Below, one piece after another: positions 51,250 to 60,045 of a stretch of 64,000 bases of DNA. The position numbers and the translations under genes are program-made. The notes under the pieces are model-generated. The model was not told the origin of the DNA. It made no database searches and saw nothing but the letters and a program-made list of their open reading frames with translations. The DNA comes from Nocardioides pini. Its GTDB lineage: Bacteria > Actinomycetota > Actinomycetes > Propionibacteriales > Nocardioidaceae. How positions within the stretch are numbered: the first letter of the stretch is position 1; each line of letters starts with the position of its first letter. Location: contig NZ_JAPPUX010000003.1 in the NCBI RefSeq assembly GCF_026712185.1, positions 186,001 through 250,000 on the forward strand, in the 5' to 3' direction.

Positions 51250-53535
51250 ATGTCACGTGGTGTCTGGGTCCGCTTCATCCTCGTCGTCGGGCTCCTGATC
51301 GGGTGTGTCGCGCTCGCCGTCAACGTCAAGCCCAACCTGGGCCTCGACCTCCGCGGTGGGGCGCAGTTCATCTTCGAGGCCGAGGGCACCGAGCAGACCC
51401 CCGCCAACGCGGAGAACGTCGACAAGACCCTCGAGGTCCTGCGCGGCCGCGTCGACGCCCTCGGTGTCGCCGAGTCCACGCTGGCCCGGCAGGGTGAGAA
51501 CCGGATCCTCGTCGAGCTGCCCGGCGTCACCAACGACGAGGAGGCCCAGCGGGCCGAGGAGCGCATCGGCAGCACGGCCAAGCTGACGATCCACGAGGTC
51601 ATCGGCACCGCCCAGCCGGACGCCAAGCCCGCCAAGAAGGACAACCAGGTCCTGCCCTCCGACCAGGGCGACACGATCGAGGTCGGCCCCACGGTCATCC
51701 AGGGCGAGGAAGTCACCGGGGCGAGCGCCCAGCAGCCGGACAACAGCGTCGACTGGGTCGTCGGGATCGACTTCAACGGCAAGGGTGGCGACACCTGGGC
51801 CGACATCACCGGCAAGGCTGCCTGCAACCCGTCCGGCGACCCGAAGCGTCGCATCGCGATCGTCCTTGACGGCGAGGTCATCTCCTCGCCCGAGGTCAAC
51901 ACCGACGTCGGCTGCAACGTCGGCATCCGGGGCGGCAGCACCCAGATCACCGGCAACTTCACCTCGACGGAGGCCAAGGACCTTGCCGCCCTGATCGAGG
52001 GCGGCGCGCTGCCGCTGGAGCTGAAGGCGATCTCCGACCGCCTCGTCGGCCCCTCGCTGGGCGCCGCGGCGATCGACGCCTCCATCGAGGCCGGCATCAT
52101 CGGCATCGCGCTGACGGGCCTCTTCATCATCTTCGTCTACCGCCTCGTCGGCTTCGCCGCGACGATCGCGCTGGCGTCGTACGCCCTGCTCGCCTACGCC
52201 ATGCTCGTCGGGCTCGGCTCGACCCTGACGCTGCCGGGCCTCGCGGGATTCGTGCTCGCCATCGGCATGGCGATCGACGCCAACGTCCTCGTCTTCGAGA
52301 GAGCCAGGGAGGAGTACGTCGCCTACCCCTCGGCGGGGCTGAGGCGCGCGCTCTCCGTCGGCTTCAACAAGGCGTGGAGCGCGATCATCGACTCCAACGT
52401 CACCACGCTCCTCGCCGCGGGCCTGCTGTTCTTCCTCGGCTCCGGTCCGATCAAGGGCTTCGGTGTGACGCTGTCGATCGGTGTCATCGCCTCGATGATC
52501 TCGGCGCTGATCGTCGCCCGCGTGCTGTGCGACCTCGCCGTGTCCAACAAGCCGGTCGCCGCCCACCCCAACGTCAGCGGCCTGAGCCACCTCGGCACGG
52601 TCCGCACGTGGCTGGACCGCAAGGACCCCCAGCTGATGAAGCGCCGCACGACCTGGCTCGGCCTCACCGCCGCGGCCCTGGTCGTCGCGATCGCGGGCAT
52701 CGTCACCCAGGGCCTCCAGCTCGGCGTCGAGTTCACCGGCGGCCGCCAGCTCGACTACTCGGTCAGCAAGGACATCTCCATCGACCAGGCGCGCCAGGCC
52801 GTCGCGGACGCCGGCTTCCCGGAGGCCGTCGTCCAGACCGCCGACACCGCCGACTTCACCGTGCGCACCGGTGAGATCTCCAACGACGAGGAGCAGCGCA
52901 TCGAGCAGGAGCTCGCGGCGGTCGGCGGCACCGTGGACAAGATCGACGACCAGACGATCGGCGCCTCGCTCGGCGACCAGCTGCGCAACAACGCGCTCAT
53001 CGCCTTCGGTGTCGCCTTCCTGGCCCAGCTGCTCTACCTCGCGATCCGGTTCAAGTGGACCTTCGGTGTCTCCGCCGTGCTCGCGATGGCGCACGACGTG
53101 ATCCTCGTCGTCGGCCTCTTCGCCTGGCTGCACAAGCCCATCGACGGGATCTTCCTCGCCGCCGCGATGACCATCGTCGGTCTGTCGGTCAACGACACCG
53201 TCGTCGTCTTCGACCGCATCCGCGAGCGCTGGTGGGGCTCGAAGCCCGACGACAAGTTCATCGACGTCGCCAACAGGGCCGCCGTCGAGACGATCCCGCG
53301 CACGGTCAACACGGGTCTGGGCTCGATGTTCATCCTCGCCGCGCTCGTCTTCCTCGGCGGCGACTCGTTGCAGGACTTCGCCATCGCGCTCCTCGTCGGC
53401 CTCATCGTCGGCACCTACTCCTCCGTCATCGTGGCCACCCCGCTCCTGACCTACTTCCACGAGAAGTGGCCGATGAGCCGGGTGAAGAAGGAGAAGGTCG
53501 AGCGCGCGCCCGAGGACTCCGGCGCCGTCGTCTGA
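51250..53535 (+). CDS. secDF: Fused protein translocase subunit SecDF
   Basis: The protein is 761 aa with 12 predicted membrane helices. SecD half: PNLGLDLRGGAQFIFEA, TSTEAKDLAALIEGGALPLEL, then GFVLAIGMAIDANVLVFERAREE. SecF half: QLGVEFTGGRQLDYSVS, LAMAHDVILVVGLFAWL and GLSVNDTVVVFDRIRE. It would use the proton gradient to pull secreted proteins outward at SecYEG. Actinobacteria normally have separate secD and secF near the ruv genes; a fused copy beside a secreted peptidase suggests an additional SecDF. GGAGG at 51236-51240 fits ATG 51250 better than 51241. Confidence 0.9.
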   Translation: MSRGVWVRFILVVGLLIGCVALAVNVKPNLGLDLRGGAQFIFEAEGTEQTPANAENVDKTLEVLRGRVDALGVAESTLARQGENRILVELPGVTNDEEAQRAEERIGSTAKLTIHEVIGTAQPDAKPAKKDNQVLPSDQGDTIEVGPTVIQGEEVTGASAQQPDNSVDWVVGIDFNGKGGDTWADITGKAACNPSGDPKRRIAIVLDGEVISSPEVNTDVGCNVGIRGGSTQITGNFTSTEAKDLAALIEGGALPLELKAISDRLVGPSLGAAAIDASIEAGIIGIALTGLFIIFVYRLVGFAATIALASYALLAYAMLVGLGSTLTLPGLAGFVLAIGMAIDANVLVFERAREEYVAYPSAGLRRALSVGFNKAWSAIIDSNVTTLLAAGLLFFLGSGPIKGFGVTLSIGVIASMISALIVARVLCDLAVSNKPVAAHPNVSGLSHLGTVRTWLDRKDPQLMKRRTTWLGLTAAALVVAIAGIVTQGLQLGVEFTGGRQLDYSVSKDISIDQARQAVADAGFPEAVVQTADTADFTVRTGEISNDEEQRIEQELAAVGGTVDKIDDQTIGASLGDQLRNNALIAFGVAFLAQLLYLAIRFKWTFGVSAVLAMAHDVILVVGLFAWLHKPIDGIFLAAAMTIVGLSVNDTVVVFDRIRERWWGSKPDDKFIDVANRAAVETIPRTVNTGLGSMFILAALVFLGGDSLQDFAIALLVGLIVGTYSSVIVATPLLTYFHEKWPMSRVKKEKVERAPEDSGAVV

Positions 53536-53557
53536 GGCGTGCCTCCCTGGCTCCTCC

Positions 53558-53589
53558 GTCGGTTTCCCCGCTCGAGCGGGGAAACCGAC
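53558..53589 (+). terminator. Perfect 32-bp palindrome after secDF
   Basis: GTCGGTTTCCCCGCTC / GAGCGGGGAAACCGAC with no mismatch, 22 bases after the secDF stop. A strong terminator or processing hairpin. Confidence 0.8.
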
Positions 53590-53658
53590 ACCTGGAGGCC
53601 GTCCTACACCCCTCCGAGTGTCAGCTTCCGCCGACAGGTCGGCGTTGTCGGCGCCACG

Positions 53659-53673
53659 TAGGATCACCCCATG
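53659..53673 (+). promoter_or_regulatory. -10 box and leaderless start of the 42-aa ORF
   Basis: TAGGAT (53659-53664), six bases CACCCC, then ATG 53671. It is the same layout as the promoters of well-supported genes in the window. Confidence 0.55.
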
Positions 53674-53799
53674 TTGTGGATCCTGCTGATCGTCGTCCTG
53701 GGCGTGGTCGCCTACCGCTACCGGGTCAAGATCCTCGCCCGGGTCCTCGGCCAGCCCGAGCGCCGCATCGAGCGCCAGATCGGTCGCAAGAAGAACTAG
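53671..53799 (+). CDS. Small single-pass membrane protein (42 aa)
   Basis: A short gene: MLWILLIVVLGVVAYRYRVK makes one N-terminal membrane helix, followed by a basic amphipathic tail (ILARVLGQPERRIERQIGRKKN). It stands alone between the secDF terminator and the helicase gene. A leaderless -10 box at the correct spacing and the biased hydrophobic-then-basic composition argue that it is real. No family recognised. Confidence 0.6.
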   Translation: MLWILLIVVLGVVAYRYRVKILARVLGQPERRIERQIGRKKN

Positions 53800-54015
53800 T
53801 CCGGTGCGCCGGTCTCTCGCCTGCTGCGCGTCGCCATGCGAGCGCGCTGGCGGCGTTGTCCCGCGCTCGACGGGCCTCCGGCCCGCCTTCGGCGCTCCGC
53901 CTTGCCATCACACTCGCCTGACGCCGCTCGCGACGGCGTCGACCGACGCCCCGGACTGATGGCGGCTGTGGACGGCGTACGACGGAGCGTCGGCGCCGCC
54001 GCGTAGGGTGCTCTG

Positions 54016-56031
54016 GTGCCCGAGACCGCCACCGCCGCCCCCTCCGTCGGCACGCCCGTCACCGAGGTCCTGAGCACCGCGGTCGCCGCCCTCGGCGGGC
54101 AGCAGCGCGACGGCCAGGTGCAGATGGCGACCGAGGTCGCCGAGGCGATGGAGGAGGGCCGCCACCTCCTCGTGCAGGCCGGCACCGGCACCGGCAAGTC
54201 GCTGGGCTACCTGGTCCCGGCGATGCTCCACGACAAGCGCGTCGTCGTCGCCACCGCGACCCTCGCCCTCCAGCACCAGCTCGTCGAGCGCGACCTGCCC
54301 CGGCTGGTGGAGGCCGTCAGCCAGATCAAGAAGGACGTGCCCGGCCTCGACACGTCCTACGCCGTCCTCAAGGGCCGCTCCAACTACGCGTGCCTCCACC
54401 GGATCCGCGCCGGCGTCCCCGACGACCAGGGCACGCTCGTCGACGTACCCCTCGGCGCCATGGCCGAGAAGGTCCTCGAGCTGCGGGCATGGGCCGAGGA
54501 GGAGTCCGAGCAGGGCGGCAGCGGCGAGCGCGACAACGCCCCGCGCCACACCGACCGCGAGTGGCGGCAGGTCTCGGTCAACCACCGCGAGTGCCTCGGC
54601 GCGAGCAAGTGCCCCTTCGGCGCCGAGTGCTTCGCCGAGCTCGCGCGCGAGAAGGCCCACCGCAGCCACCTCGTCGTCACCAACCACTCCCTCCTCGCGA
54701 TCGACGCGATCGAGGACGTGCCGATGATCCCCGACTACGACACGGTGGTCATCGACGAGGCCCACGAGCTGACCGCGCGCGTCACGCAGGCGGCGACCGA
54801 CGAGCTCGGCGTCTCCGACATCGAGCGCGCGGCCCGCCGTGCGACGCGCTGGACCGACGGCGAGGGCGACCCGGCCGGCGACCTCGAGGACGCCGCCCAG
54901 CAGCTGGCCGAGGCGATCGAGGCGACGCCGCCGGGCCGCATCGACCAGATGTCGACGCAACTGTCCGACGCGCTCGTGCTCGTACGAGACGCGGCGCGCG
55001 CCTGCCTGTCGGCGTTCCCGCGCGAGTCCGGCGGCGAGGGGGAGGCCGACGCCGGGCGCACGCAGGCCAAGGGCATGGTGCAGGAGGTCTTCGTCAACGC
55101 CGAGCGGATGGCCGCCGGCTCACAGGCCGACGTGCTGTGGCTGGGCGAGGCCCGTGACCGCTTCCCGGCCCGGCTGCACGTCGCGCCGCTGCAGGTGTGG
55201 GGGCCGATGCGCGACAAGCTCCTCACCGAAAAGACCGTCGTCTTCACGAGCGCGACGCTGATGCTCGGGGGCGAGTTCGGTGCGGTCGCCACCTCGCTCG
55301 GCCTCAAGCCGACCGAGCGGGTCGGCCACCAGGTGGCCACCACGGACGCCGACGACGCGCTGCCGTGGAAGGGCATCGACGTCGGCTCGCCGTTCGACTA
55401 CGGCCAGCAGTCGATCCTCTACGTCGCCCGCCACCTCCCGCAGCCCGGCCGCGACGGCCTCGGCCCGGCGCAGCTCGACGAGATCTGCGACCTCGTCGAC
55501 GCGCTCGACGGCCGCACGCTCGGCCTCTTCTCGTCCCGCCGCGCGGCGGAGACCGCGGCCGAGGCGGTGCGGTCCCGCCTGCCACACCTCACCACGCTCG
55601 CCCAGGGCGACGCCCAGCTGCCCGAGCTCGCCAAGCAGTTCGTCGAGGACCCCCACACCTGCCTCTTCGGCACGCTCTCGCTGTGGCAGGGCCTCGACGT
55701 GCCGGGCGACACCTGCCAACTCGTGATCATCGACCGCATCCCCTTCCCACGCCCCGACGACCCGCTGATGTCCGCGCGCCAGCGAGCCGCCGACCAGGCC
55801 GGCGGCAACGGCTTCATGCAGGTCGCCGCCACCCACGCCGCGCTCCTCATGGCGCAGGGCGCGGGGCGCCTCATCCGTACGACGTCCGACCGCGGCGTCG
55901 TCGCGGTCCTCGACCCGCGCCTCGAGACCGCGCGCTACGGGCGGTTCCTCAAGGCGTCGCTGCCGCCGATGTGGTCCACCACCGACCCCACCCTCGTGCG
56001 CCAGGCGCTCAAGCGGCTCGGGCAGGCGTAA
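54016..56031 (+). CDS. DinG/XPD-type Fe-S ATP-dependent DNA helicase
   Basis: The protein is 671 aa. A superfamily 2 helicase with Walker A LVQAGTGTGKSLGYLVPAML, DEAH box TVVIDEAHEL, and four iron-sulfur cysteines (NYACLHRI; RECLGASKCPFGAECFAE). C-terminal motifs are LFSSRRAAETAAEAV, LWQGLDVPGDTCQLVIIDRIPF and QGAGRLIRTTSDRGVVAVLDPR. It probably unwinds R-loops or G-rich structures. GTG 54016 is six bases after TAGGGT (54004-54009). No LexA box is seen in front of it. Confidence 0.9.
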   Translation: MPETATAAPSVGTPVTEVLSTAVAALGGQQRDGQVQMATEVAEAMEEGRHLLVQAGTGTGKSLGYLVPAMLHDKRVVVATATLALQHQLVERDLPRLVEAVSQIKKDVPGLDTSYAVLKGRSNYACLHRIRAGVPDDQGTLVDVPLGAMAEKVLELRAWAEEESEQGGSGERDNAPRHTDREWRQVSVNHRECLGASKCPFGAECFAELAREKAHRSHLVVTNHSLLAIDAIEDVPMIPDYDTVVIDEAHELTARVTQAATDELGVSDIERAARRATRWTDGEGDPAGDLEDAAQQLAEAIEATPPGRIDQMSTQLSDALVLVRDAARACLSAFPRESGGEGEADAGRTQAKGMVQEVFVNAERMAAGSQADVLWLGEARDRFPARLHVAPLQVWGPMRDKLLTEKTVVFTSATLMLGGEFGAVATSLGLKPTERVGHQVATTDADDALPWKGIDVGSPFDYGQQSILYVARHLPQPGRDGLGPAQLDEICDLVDALDGRTLGLFSSRRAAETAAEAVRSRLPHLTTLAQGDAQLPELAKQFVEDPHTCLFGTLSLWQGLDVPGDTCQLVIIDRIPFPRPDDPLMSARQRAADQAGGNGFMQVAATHAALLMAQGAGRLIRTTSDRGVVAVLDPRLETARYGRFLKASLPPMWSTTDPTLVRQALKRLGQA

Positions 56032-56075
56032 GTCCGCCGCGTCCGTGCTCCGGTCGCGCGTCGGCCCGGCCCGGG

Positions 56076-56172
56076 ACGTCATGGCGCACGGTCGCCCGGG
56101 CAGCCGCCAGCCATGACGTACGCCGACAACGTCATGGCGCGCGGTCGCTCGGGCAGCCGGCGCCCATGACGT
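56076..56172. repeat. Two copies of a 44-bp palindromic repeat
   Basis: Copies at 56076-56119 and 56129-56172 agree at 39 of 44 positions. Each has perfect 10-bp outer arms ACGTCATGGC / GCCATGACGT (the second copy has one change). They fill the gap between the convergent helicase and sulfotransferase genes. Confidence 0.8.
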
Positions 56173-56179
56173 CCGCGAC

Positions 56180-56911
56180 TCAGGCGGGTGGGCGGTAACC
56201 GAAGACCTGGTAGTCGCGGGCGTACATCCGCGCCACGAGCTCCCGGAGCTCGTCGGAGACCTGCCGGTCCCGGCCGCCGGGGGCGGTCTGGTTCTTCGGG
56301 GCCGTCGGCACGGCGGGAGCGCCGATGCGCTCGCACACCTCGGCGAAGTCGCGGTCGAACGTCTCGAGCCGGCCGACGAAGTCCACGCGGTTGAGGTCGA
56401 TCATCCGGCTCTGCAGCGTCAGGTGCTGGTCCGTGCCCGGCACGGCGGACAGGTCCTGCGCGGCGGTCCAGCGGGCGAACTCCTCGACCACCTGCATCCG
56501 CTCGTGGGTCTCCGGGTCGAAGTCGTAGTAGTTGTTGTCGACGACCTTGTCGTGCCACGCGGAGACGAAACGGTCCAGCGGGTCGCGGACGAAGGCGAAG
56601 GTGAAGTAGTCGGCGAAGCTGGCGAGCGGGTAGCGGATCCGCATCGCGTGGTCGACGTCCATGCTCACGCCGTGCGTCTCGCAGTGGTGGCGGATGGTGC
56701 GCGTGGCGACCTTGGCCACGCGGTACCAGACGAACCGGTGGCTGTGGCTGATCGTCAGGTTGTACGCCAGCGGGCTGAGCCAGCCGGACGTCTCGCCGGC
56801 CGCGGCCAGCCGGTCGACCTCCGCCTGCGCGTCGGGCGTCAGCCGGCGGCGGTTGCCCGGGCGGGTGCGGAAGAGCTCCGGAGGAGGAGCGTCGGGGCCG
56901 GCGGCAGACAT
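56180..56911 (-). CDS. Sulfotransferase family 2-type protein
   Basis: The protein is 243 aa. PAPS-dependent sulfotransferase of the carbohydrate (Sulfotransfer_2) type: the 5'-phosphosulfate loop is in RFVWYRVAKVATRTIRHHC, and the 3'-phosphate site is FAFVRDPLDRFVSAWHDKV. DFVGRLETFDRDFAEVCERIG is a further family block. The sugar or lipid acceptor is unknown. A TAGCCT box lies seven bases before ATG 56911. Confidence 0.82.
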   Translation of the reverse strand: MSAAGPDAPPPELFRTRPGNRRRLTPDAQAEVDRLAAAGETSGWLSPLAYNLTISHSHRFVWYRVAKVATRTIRHHCETHGVSMDVDHAMRIRYPLASFADYFTFAFVRDPLDRFVSAWHDKVVDNNYYDFDPETHERMQVVEEFARWTAAQDLSAVPGTDQHLTLQSRMIDLNRVDFVGRLETFDRDFAEVCERIGAPAVPTAPKNQTAPGGRDRQVSDELRELVARMYARDYQVFGYRPPA

Positions 56912-56937
56912 CGCCGCGAGGCTACACCGGCGCCCCC

Positions 56938-58155
56938 TCAGCCGAGCGGGATGCGCCCTCGCAGGGACTCGGGGTCCGACACGGGCGACTCGCTGGTCTC
57001 CTCGATCAGCTCGCGGGCCTTGTCGACGCTGTCCCAGACGTTCCACAGCAGCACGCCGCGGACCTGGCCCGACCTCAGGTAGTAGACGACGCCGGTGCCG
57101 ACCTCGCCGTCCTTCCAGTCCTCGACCATGTCGAGCCGGCTGCTGGTCTCGCCGACCGCCTCGTAGCCGTAGTCGAGGATGTCGGACCAGAAGAACGGCG
57201 TGTAGCCGTAGGCGTCGTCGGCGCCGGCCATCACCTTACCGGCGTGCTCACCGGACTTCTCGGCGTGGTCGACGTGCTCGACGCGGCGGCGCCCGAGGAG
57301 GGCGTCGGGGTAGGACGCGACGTCGCCCGCGGCGTACACGTCCGCGTCGCTCGTGCGCAGGTGCTCGTCGACCACGACGCCGTTGTCGACCTCGAGGCCC
57401 GCGGCCTCGGCGAGGCCGGTGCGCGGGAGGACGCCGACGCCGATGACGGCCGCGTCGGCGGTGATGGAGGTGCCGTCGTCGAGCCGGATCCGTACGCCGC
57501 CGTCCTCCTCCTGGCCGCCCTCCACCGAGCCGTGGACGACGGTGACCCCGCGGTCCTCGAAGGCCCTGGTGAGCGTGGCGGCGAGGGCGCGGGGGAACAT
57601 CTGCTCCTGCACGTCCTCGAGGTCGAGCACGAGCGTCACCTGCACGCCGTTCTGCACGAGGGCGGAGGTGATCTCCGAGCCGATGTAGCCGCCGCCGATG
57701 ACGGCGACGTGGCTGCCCTCGGTCGCGACGGCGCGCAGCCGCTGGTAGTCGGCGGCGGTGCGGTAGTAGATGACCCGCGGGCCGGGGTCGACGGCGAGGA
57801 CGCGGGGCTCGGCGCCCGTGGCGAGCAGGAGCTTGCCGTAGCCGACGGTGCTGCCGTCGGCGAGGCGTACGACGTGGGCGCCGGGGTCGACCTCGGTCAC
57901 CGTGGTGTCGGTGACCAGGTCGACGTCGTCGTCGTCGTCGAGGTCGCCGGCGAGCGAGGACCCCTCGAGGGTCTCGTCGTCCTTGAGCCAGAGGTCCTTG
58001 GTCAGCACGGGCCGGTAGACCGGCTTGTCGGGCTCGGAGCCCAGGACGGCGATGCGGCCGCTCCCGTCCTGGGACCGGATGCCCTTCACGGCGCTCGCCG
58101 CGGCGACCCCCGCCCCGACGATGACGTAGTCGTAGGACTGCTCGACGTTGCTCAT
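56938..58155 (-). CDS. FAD/NAD-dependent ferredoxin reductase-type oxidoreductase
   Basis: The protein is 405 aa. Pyridine-nucleotide-disulfide fold: FAD motif YDYVIVGAGVAAASAV, NAD motif VAVIGGGYIGSEITSALVQNG, second FAD motif DVYAAGDVASYPD. No redox-active CxxC is present, so it is of the ferredoxin/rubredoxin or AIF-like reductase type. SDILDYGYEAVGE and a C-terminal alpha/beta domain fit. The electron partner is not in the window. Confidence 0.88.
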   Translation of the reverse strand: MSNVEQSYDYVIVGAGVAAASAVKGIRSQDGSGRIAVLGSEPDKPVYRPVLTKDLWLKDDETLEGSSLAGDLDDDDDVDLVTDTTVTEVDPGAHVVRLADGSTVGYGKLLLATGAEPRVLAVDPGPRVIYYRTAADYQRLRAVATEGSHVAVIGGGYIGSEITSALVQNGVQVTLVLDLEDVQEQMFPRALAATLTRAFEDRGVTVVHGSVEGGQEEDGGVRIRLDDGTSITADAAVIGVGVLPRTGLAEAAGLEVDNGVVVDEHLRTSDADVYAAGDVASYPDALLGRRRVEHVDHAEKSGEHAGKVMAGADDAYGYTPFFWSDILDYGYEAVGETSSRLDMVEDWKDGEVGTGVVYYLRSGQVRGVLLWNVWDSVDKARELIEETSESPVSDPESLRGRIPLG

Positions 58156-58212
58156 GCCGCCATCGTGGCCGGTGGGTCCGTGCCTTTCAACGGCCTCCCA
58201 CCCCTGCGGTCG

Positions 58213-58935
58213 TCAGAGGCTGCGCAGCACAGCCGTCACGACGCCGAGGATCGTGGCGTCGTCGCCCGGGATCGGGTCGTAGGCGTCGTTGTGGGGGAGC
58301 AGCCACACGTGGCCGTCCTTGCGCTGGAACGTCTTGACGGTCGCCTCGCCCTCGATCATCGCCGCGACGATCTGGCCGTTCTCGGCCGTCTGCTCCTGGC
58401 GGATGACGACGTAGTCGCCGTTGCAGATCGCCGCGTCGACCATCGAGTCGCCGGCGACCTCGAGGAGGAAGAGGGTGCCGTCGCCGACGAGCTGCTTGGG
58501 CAGCGGGAAGACGTCGGTGACCTGCTCCTCGGCGAGGATCGGGCCACCGGCTGCGATGCGGCCCACGACCGGGACGTTGGTCGCGACGGGGTTGGCGTCG
58601 CCGATGCCGGTCTCGTCGAAGGTGCTCTCGTCGGCGCTCGACATGCTGCGTCGCGCGGCCATCACCTCGGGGAGGAACACCTCGAGGGCGCGGGGCCGGT
58701 TGGGGTCGCGCTTGAGGAAGCCCTTGCCCTCGAGCACGCGCAGCTGGTGGGCGACGCTGGACGACGACGTGAGGCCGACGGCCTGGCCGATCTCGCGCAT
58801 CGACGGCGGGTAGCCCTTGGTCTCGATCGAGTCCTTGATCGTGGCGAGCACCCGCTGCTGGCGCGGGGTCAGGCCGGTGGCGTCCGGGGGGCCGTCGGGC
58901 ATCTCGATGACGTTCTTGTCGTCCTGCTTGGCCAT
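58213..58935 (-). CDS. lexA: SOS repressor LexA
   Basis: The protein is 240 aa. DNA-binding winged helix (residues 23-85, [34 protein letters not shown]). Autocleavage site Ala129-Gly130 in [14 protein letters not shown]; catalytic Ser164 ([11 protein letters not shown]) and Lys201 (EATVKTF). GTGGAGGACG lies before the ATG. A LexA box at 59023-59038 upstream indicates autoregulation. Neighbours lexA-LysM-nrdR-nrdJ match mycobacteria and Streptomyces. Confidence 0.96.
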   Translation of the reverse strand: MAKQDDKNVIEMPDGPPDATGLTPRQQRVLATIKDSIETKGYPPSMREIGQAVGLTSSSSVAHQLRVLEGKGFLKRDPNRPRALEVFLPEVMAARRSMSSADESTFDETGIGDANPVATNVPVVGRIAAGGPILAEEQVTDVFPLPKQLVGDGTLFLLEVAGDSMVDAAICNGDYVVIRQEQTAENGQIVAAMIEGEATVKTFQRKDGHVWLLPHNDAYDPIPGDDATILGVVTAVLRSL

Positions 58936-59022
58936 GCGTCCTCCACTAGCGTCGCCCCCTCCGCCCGCGGCTGGACAGGGAGGATCCGGTGCGCCCACCG
59001 TAGTCCTCCCGGCGCCGCAGGA

Positions 59023-59038
59023 TCAAACACCTGTTCGA
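59023..59038 (-). promoter_or_regulatory. LexA box upstream of lexA
   Basis: TCAAACACCTGTTCGA differs by one base from the actinobacterial consensus TCGAAC-N4-GTTCGA. It lies 88 bases upstream of the lexA start and 26 bases upstream of the divergent SDR start. Confidence 0.8.
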
Positions 59039-59063
59039 AGCCGCGTGTCGCTACTGTCCGGGC

Positions 59064-59858
59064 ATGCCGACAGCGCTCCAGACCTCGTGCGTCGTGACCG
59101 GTGGTGCCCGTGGGATCGGCCGCGGCATCGCCGAGCTGATGGTCGCGCGCGGCCACCACGTCGTGATCGGCGACCTCGACGGGTGGGCCGCGGCCGCCAC
59201 GGCGGCCGAGATCGGTGCGGTCGCCGGCCTCGCCCAGGACGTACGCGATCCCGCCTCTCACCGCCTCGTCGCGGAGGAGGCCGGGCGGCACGGTGCGCTG
59301 ACGGCGTGGTTCAACAACGCCGGCGTCGGCGACGACGGCACGCTCGCCGAGCTGTCGGAGGAGCAGGTGCGCCGGCTGGTCGAGGTGAACCTGCTCGGTA
59401 CGACGTGGGGCACCCGCGCCGCCCTCGCGGCCTTCGGCCCCGCCGGTGGCGACGTCGTCAACATCGCCTCGCTCGCCGGGCTCGGGCCGGTGCCGGGCTA
59501 CAGCATGTACGCCGCGACGAAGGCGGCCGTCGTCTCCCTCTCGACCTCGGTCAACGCCGAGGCGCCGCGCGGGGTGCGGGTGCACGCCGTGTGCCCCGAC
59601 GGCGTCGACACCGCGATGCTCGCCGCCCAGGACCCGGCCGGGCTCGGGTCGCAGCTCGTGTGGTCGGGCGGCCCGATCCTGTCGGTCGACGAGGTGGCGA
59701 CCGCTGCCGTCTCGCTGGTCGGCTCGCGGCGCGTGGTGCGGGCGGTGCCGGGCTGGCGCGGGGGAGTCGTGCGCGGCTCGGCAGTCGCGCCCGGGCTGAT
59801 GCAGCACGCCGCGAGGGTCTTCGCGGCCCAAGGTCGCCGGGCGATGCGACGGCGCTGA
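59064..59858 (+). CDS. SDR-family oxidoreductase
   Basis: The protein is 264 aa. VVTGGARGIGRGIAELMVARG cofactor loop, WFNNAGVGDDG, VVNIASLAGLG, and catalytic YSMYAATKAAVV. The substrate is unknown. TACTGT (59052-59057) is six bases before ATG 59064. Because the lexA LexA box lies 26 bases upstream, this gene may also respond to DNA damage. Confidence 0.88.
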   Translation: MPTALQTSCVVTGGARGIGRGIAELMVARGHHVVIGDLDGWAAAATAAEIGAVAGLAQDVRDPASHRLVAEEAGRHGALTAWFNNAGVGDDGTLAELSEEQVRRLVEVNLLGTTWGTRAALAAFGPAGGDVVNIASLAGLGPVPGYSMYAATKAAVVSLSTSVNAEAPRGVRVHAVCPDGVDTAMLAAQDPAGLGSQLVWSGGPILSVDEVATAAVSLVGSRRVVRAVPGWRGGVVRGSAVAPGLMQHAARVFAAQGRRAMRRR

Positions 59859-59873
59859 AGTCGTTCGAACACG

Positions 59874-59889
59874 CCGAACATTTGTTCGA
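59874..59889 (+). promoter_or_regulatory. LexA box 1 upstream of the LysM gene
   Basis: CCGAACATTTGTTCGA has a perfect CGAAC-N4-GTTCG core. Confidence 0.85.
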
Positions 59890-59906
59890 CCAGGTCCTTG
59901 AGTTGT

Positions 59907-59941
59907 TCGAACACGTGCTCTAACGTCGTACACATGTTCGA
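59907..59941 (+). promoter_or_regulatory. Further LexA-like boxes upstream of the LysM gene
   Basis: TCGTACACATGTTCGA (59926-59941) has one mismatch to TCGAAC-N4-GTTCGA. TCGAACACGTGCTCTA (59907-59922) has two. With the perfect box at 59874 there are three candidate sites within 70 bases, suggesting tight SOS control. Confidence 0.65.
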
Positions 59942-60045
59942 TCGAATGTCTGATCGACCCCCGGTGGCCCAGGCCACTGTCGGTGGGTCCGACTAGACAT
60001 TCGCTCGACAGAACACGACCGGCTGATCTTCCCCAGGAGGCCACC

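Noticed and set aside
51253..53667. 804-codon open frame antisense to secDF
   Set aside because: A mirror frame of a real gene. The product is a run of Asp, Glu, Arg, Val and Gly with no hydrophobic core or motif.
54004..54016. LexA control of the DinG-type helicase
   Set aside because: DinG is SOS-regulated in some bacteria, but no CGAAC-N4-GTTCG element is present in the region before its start.
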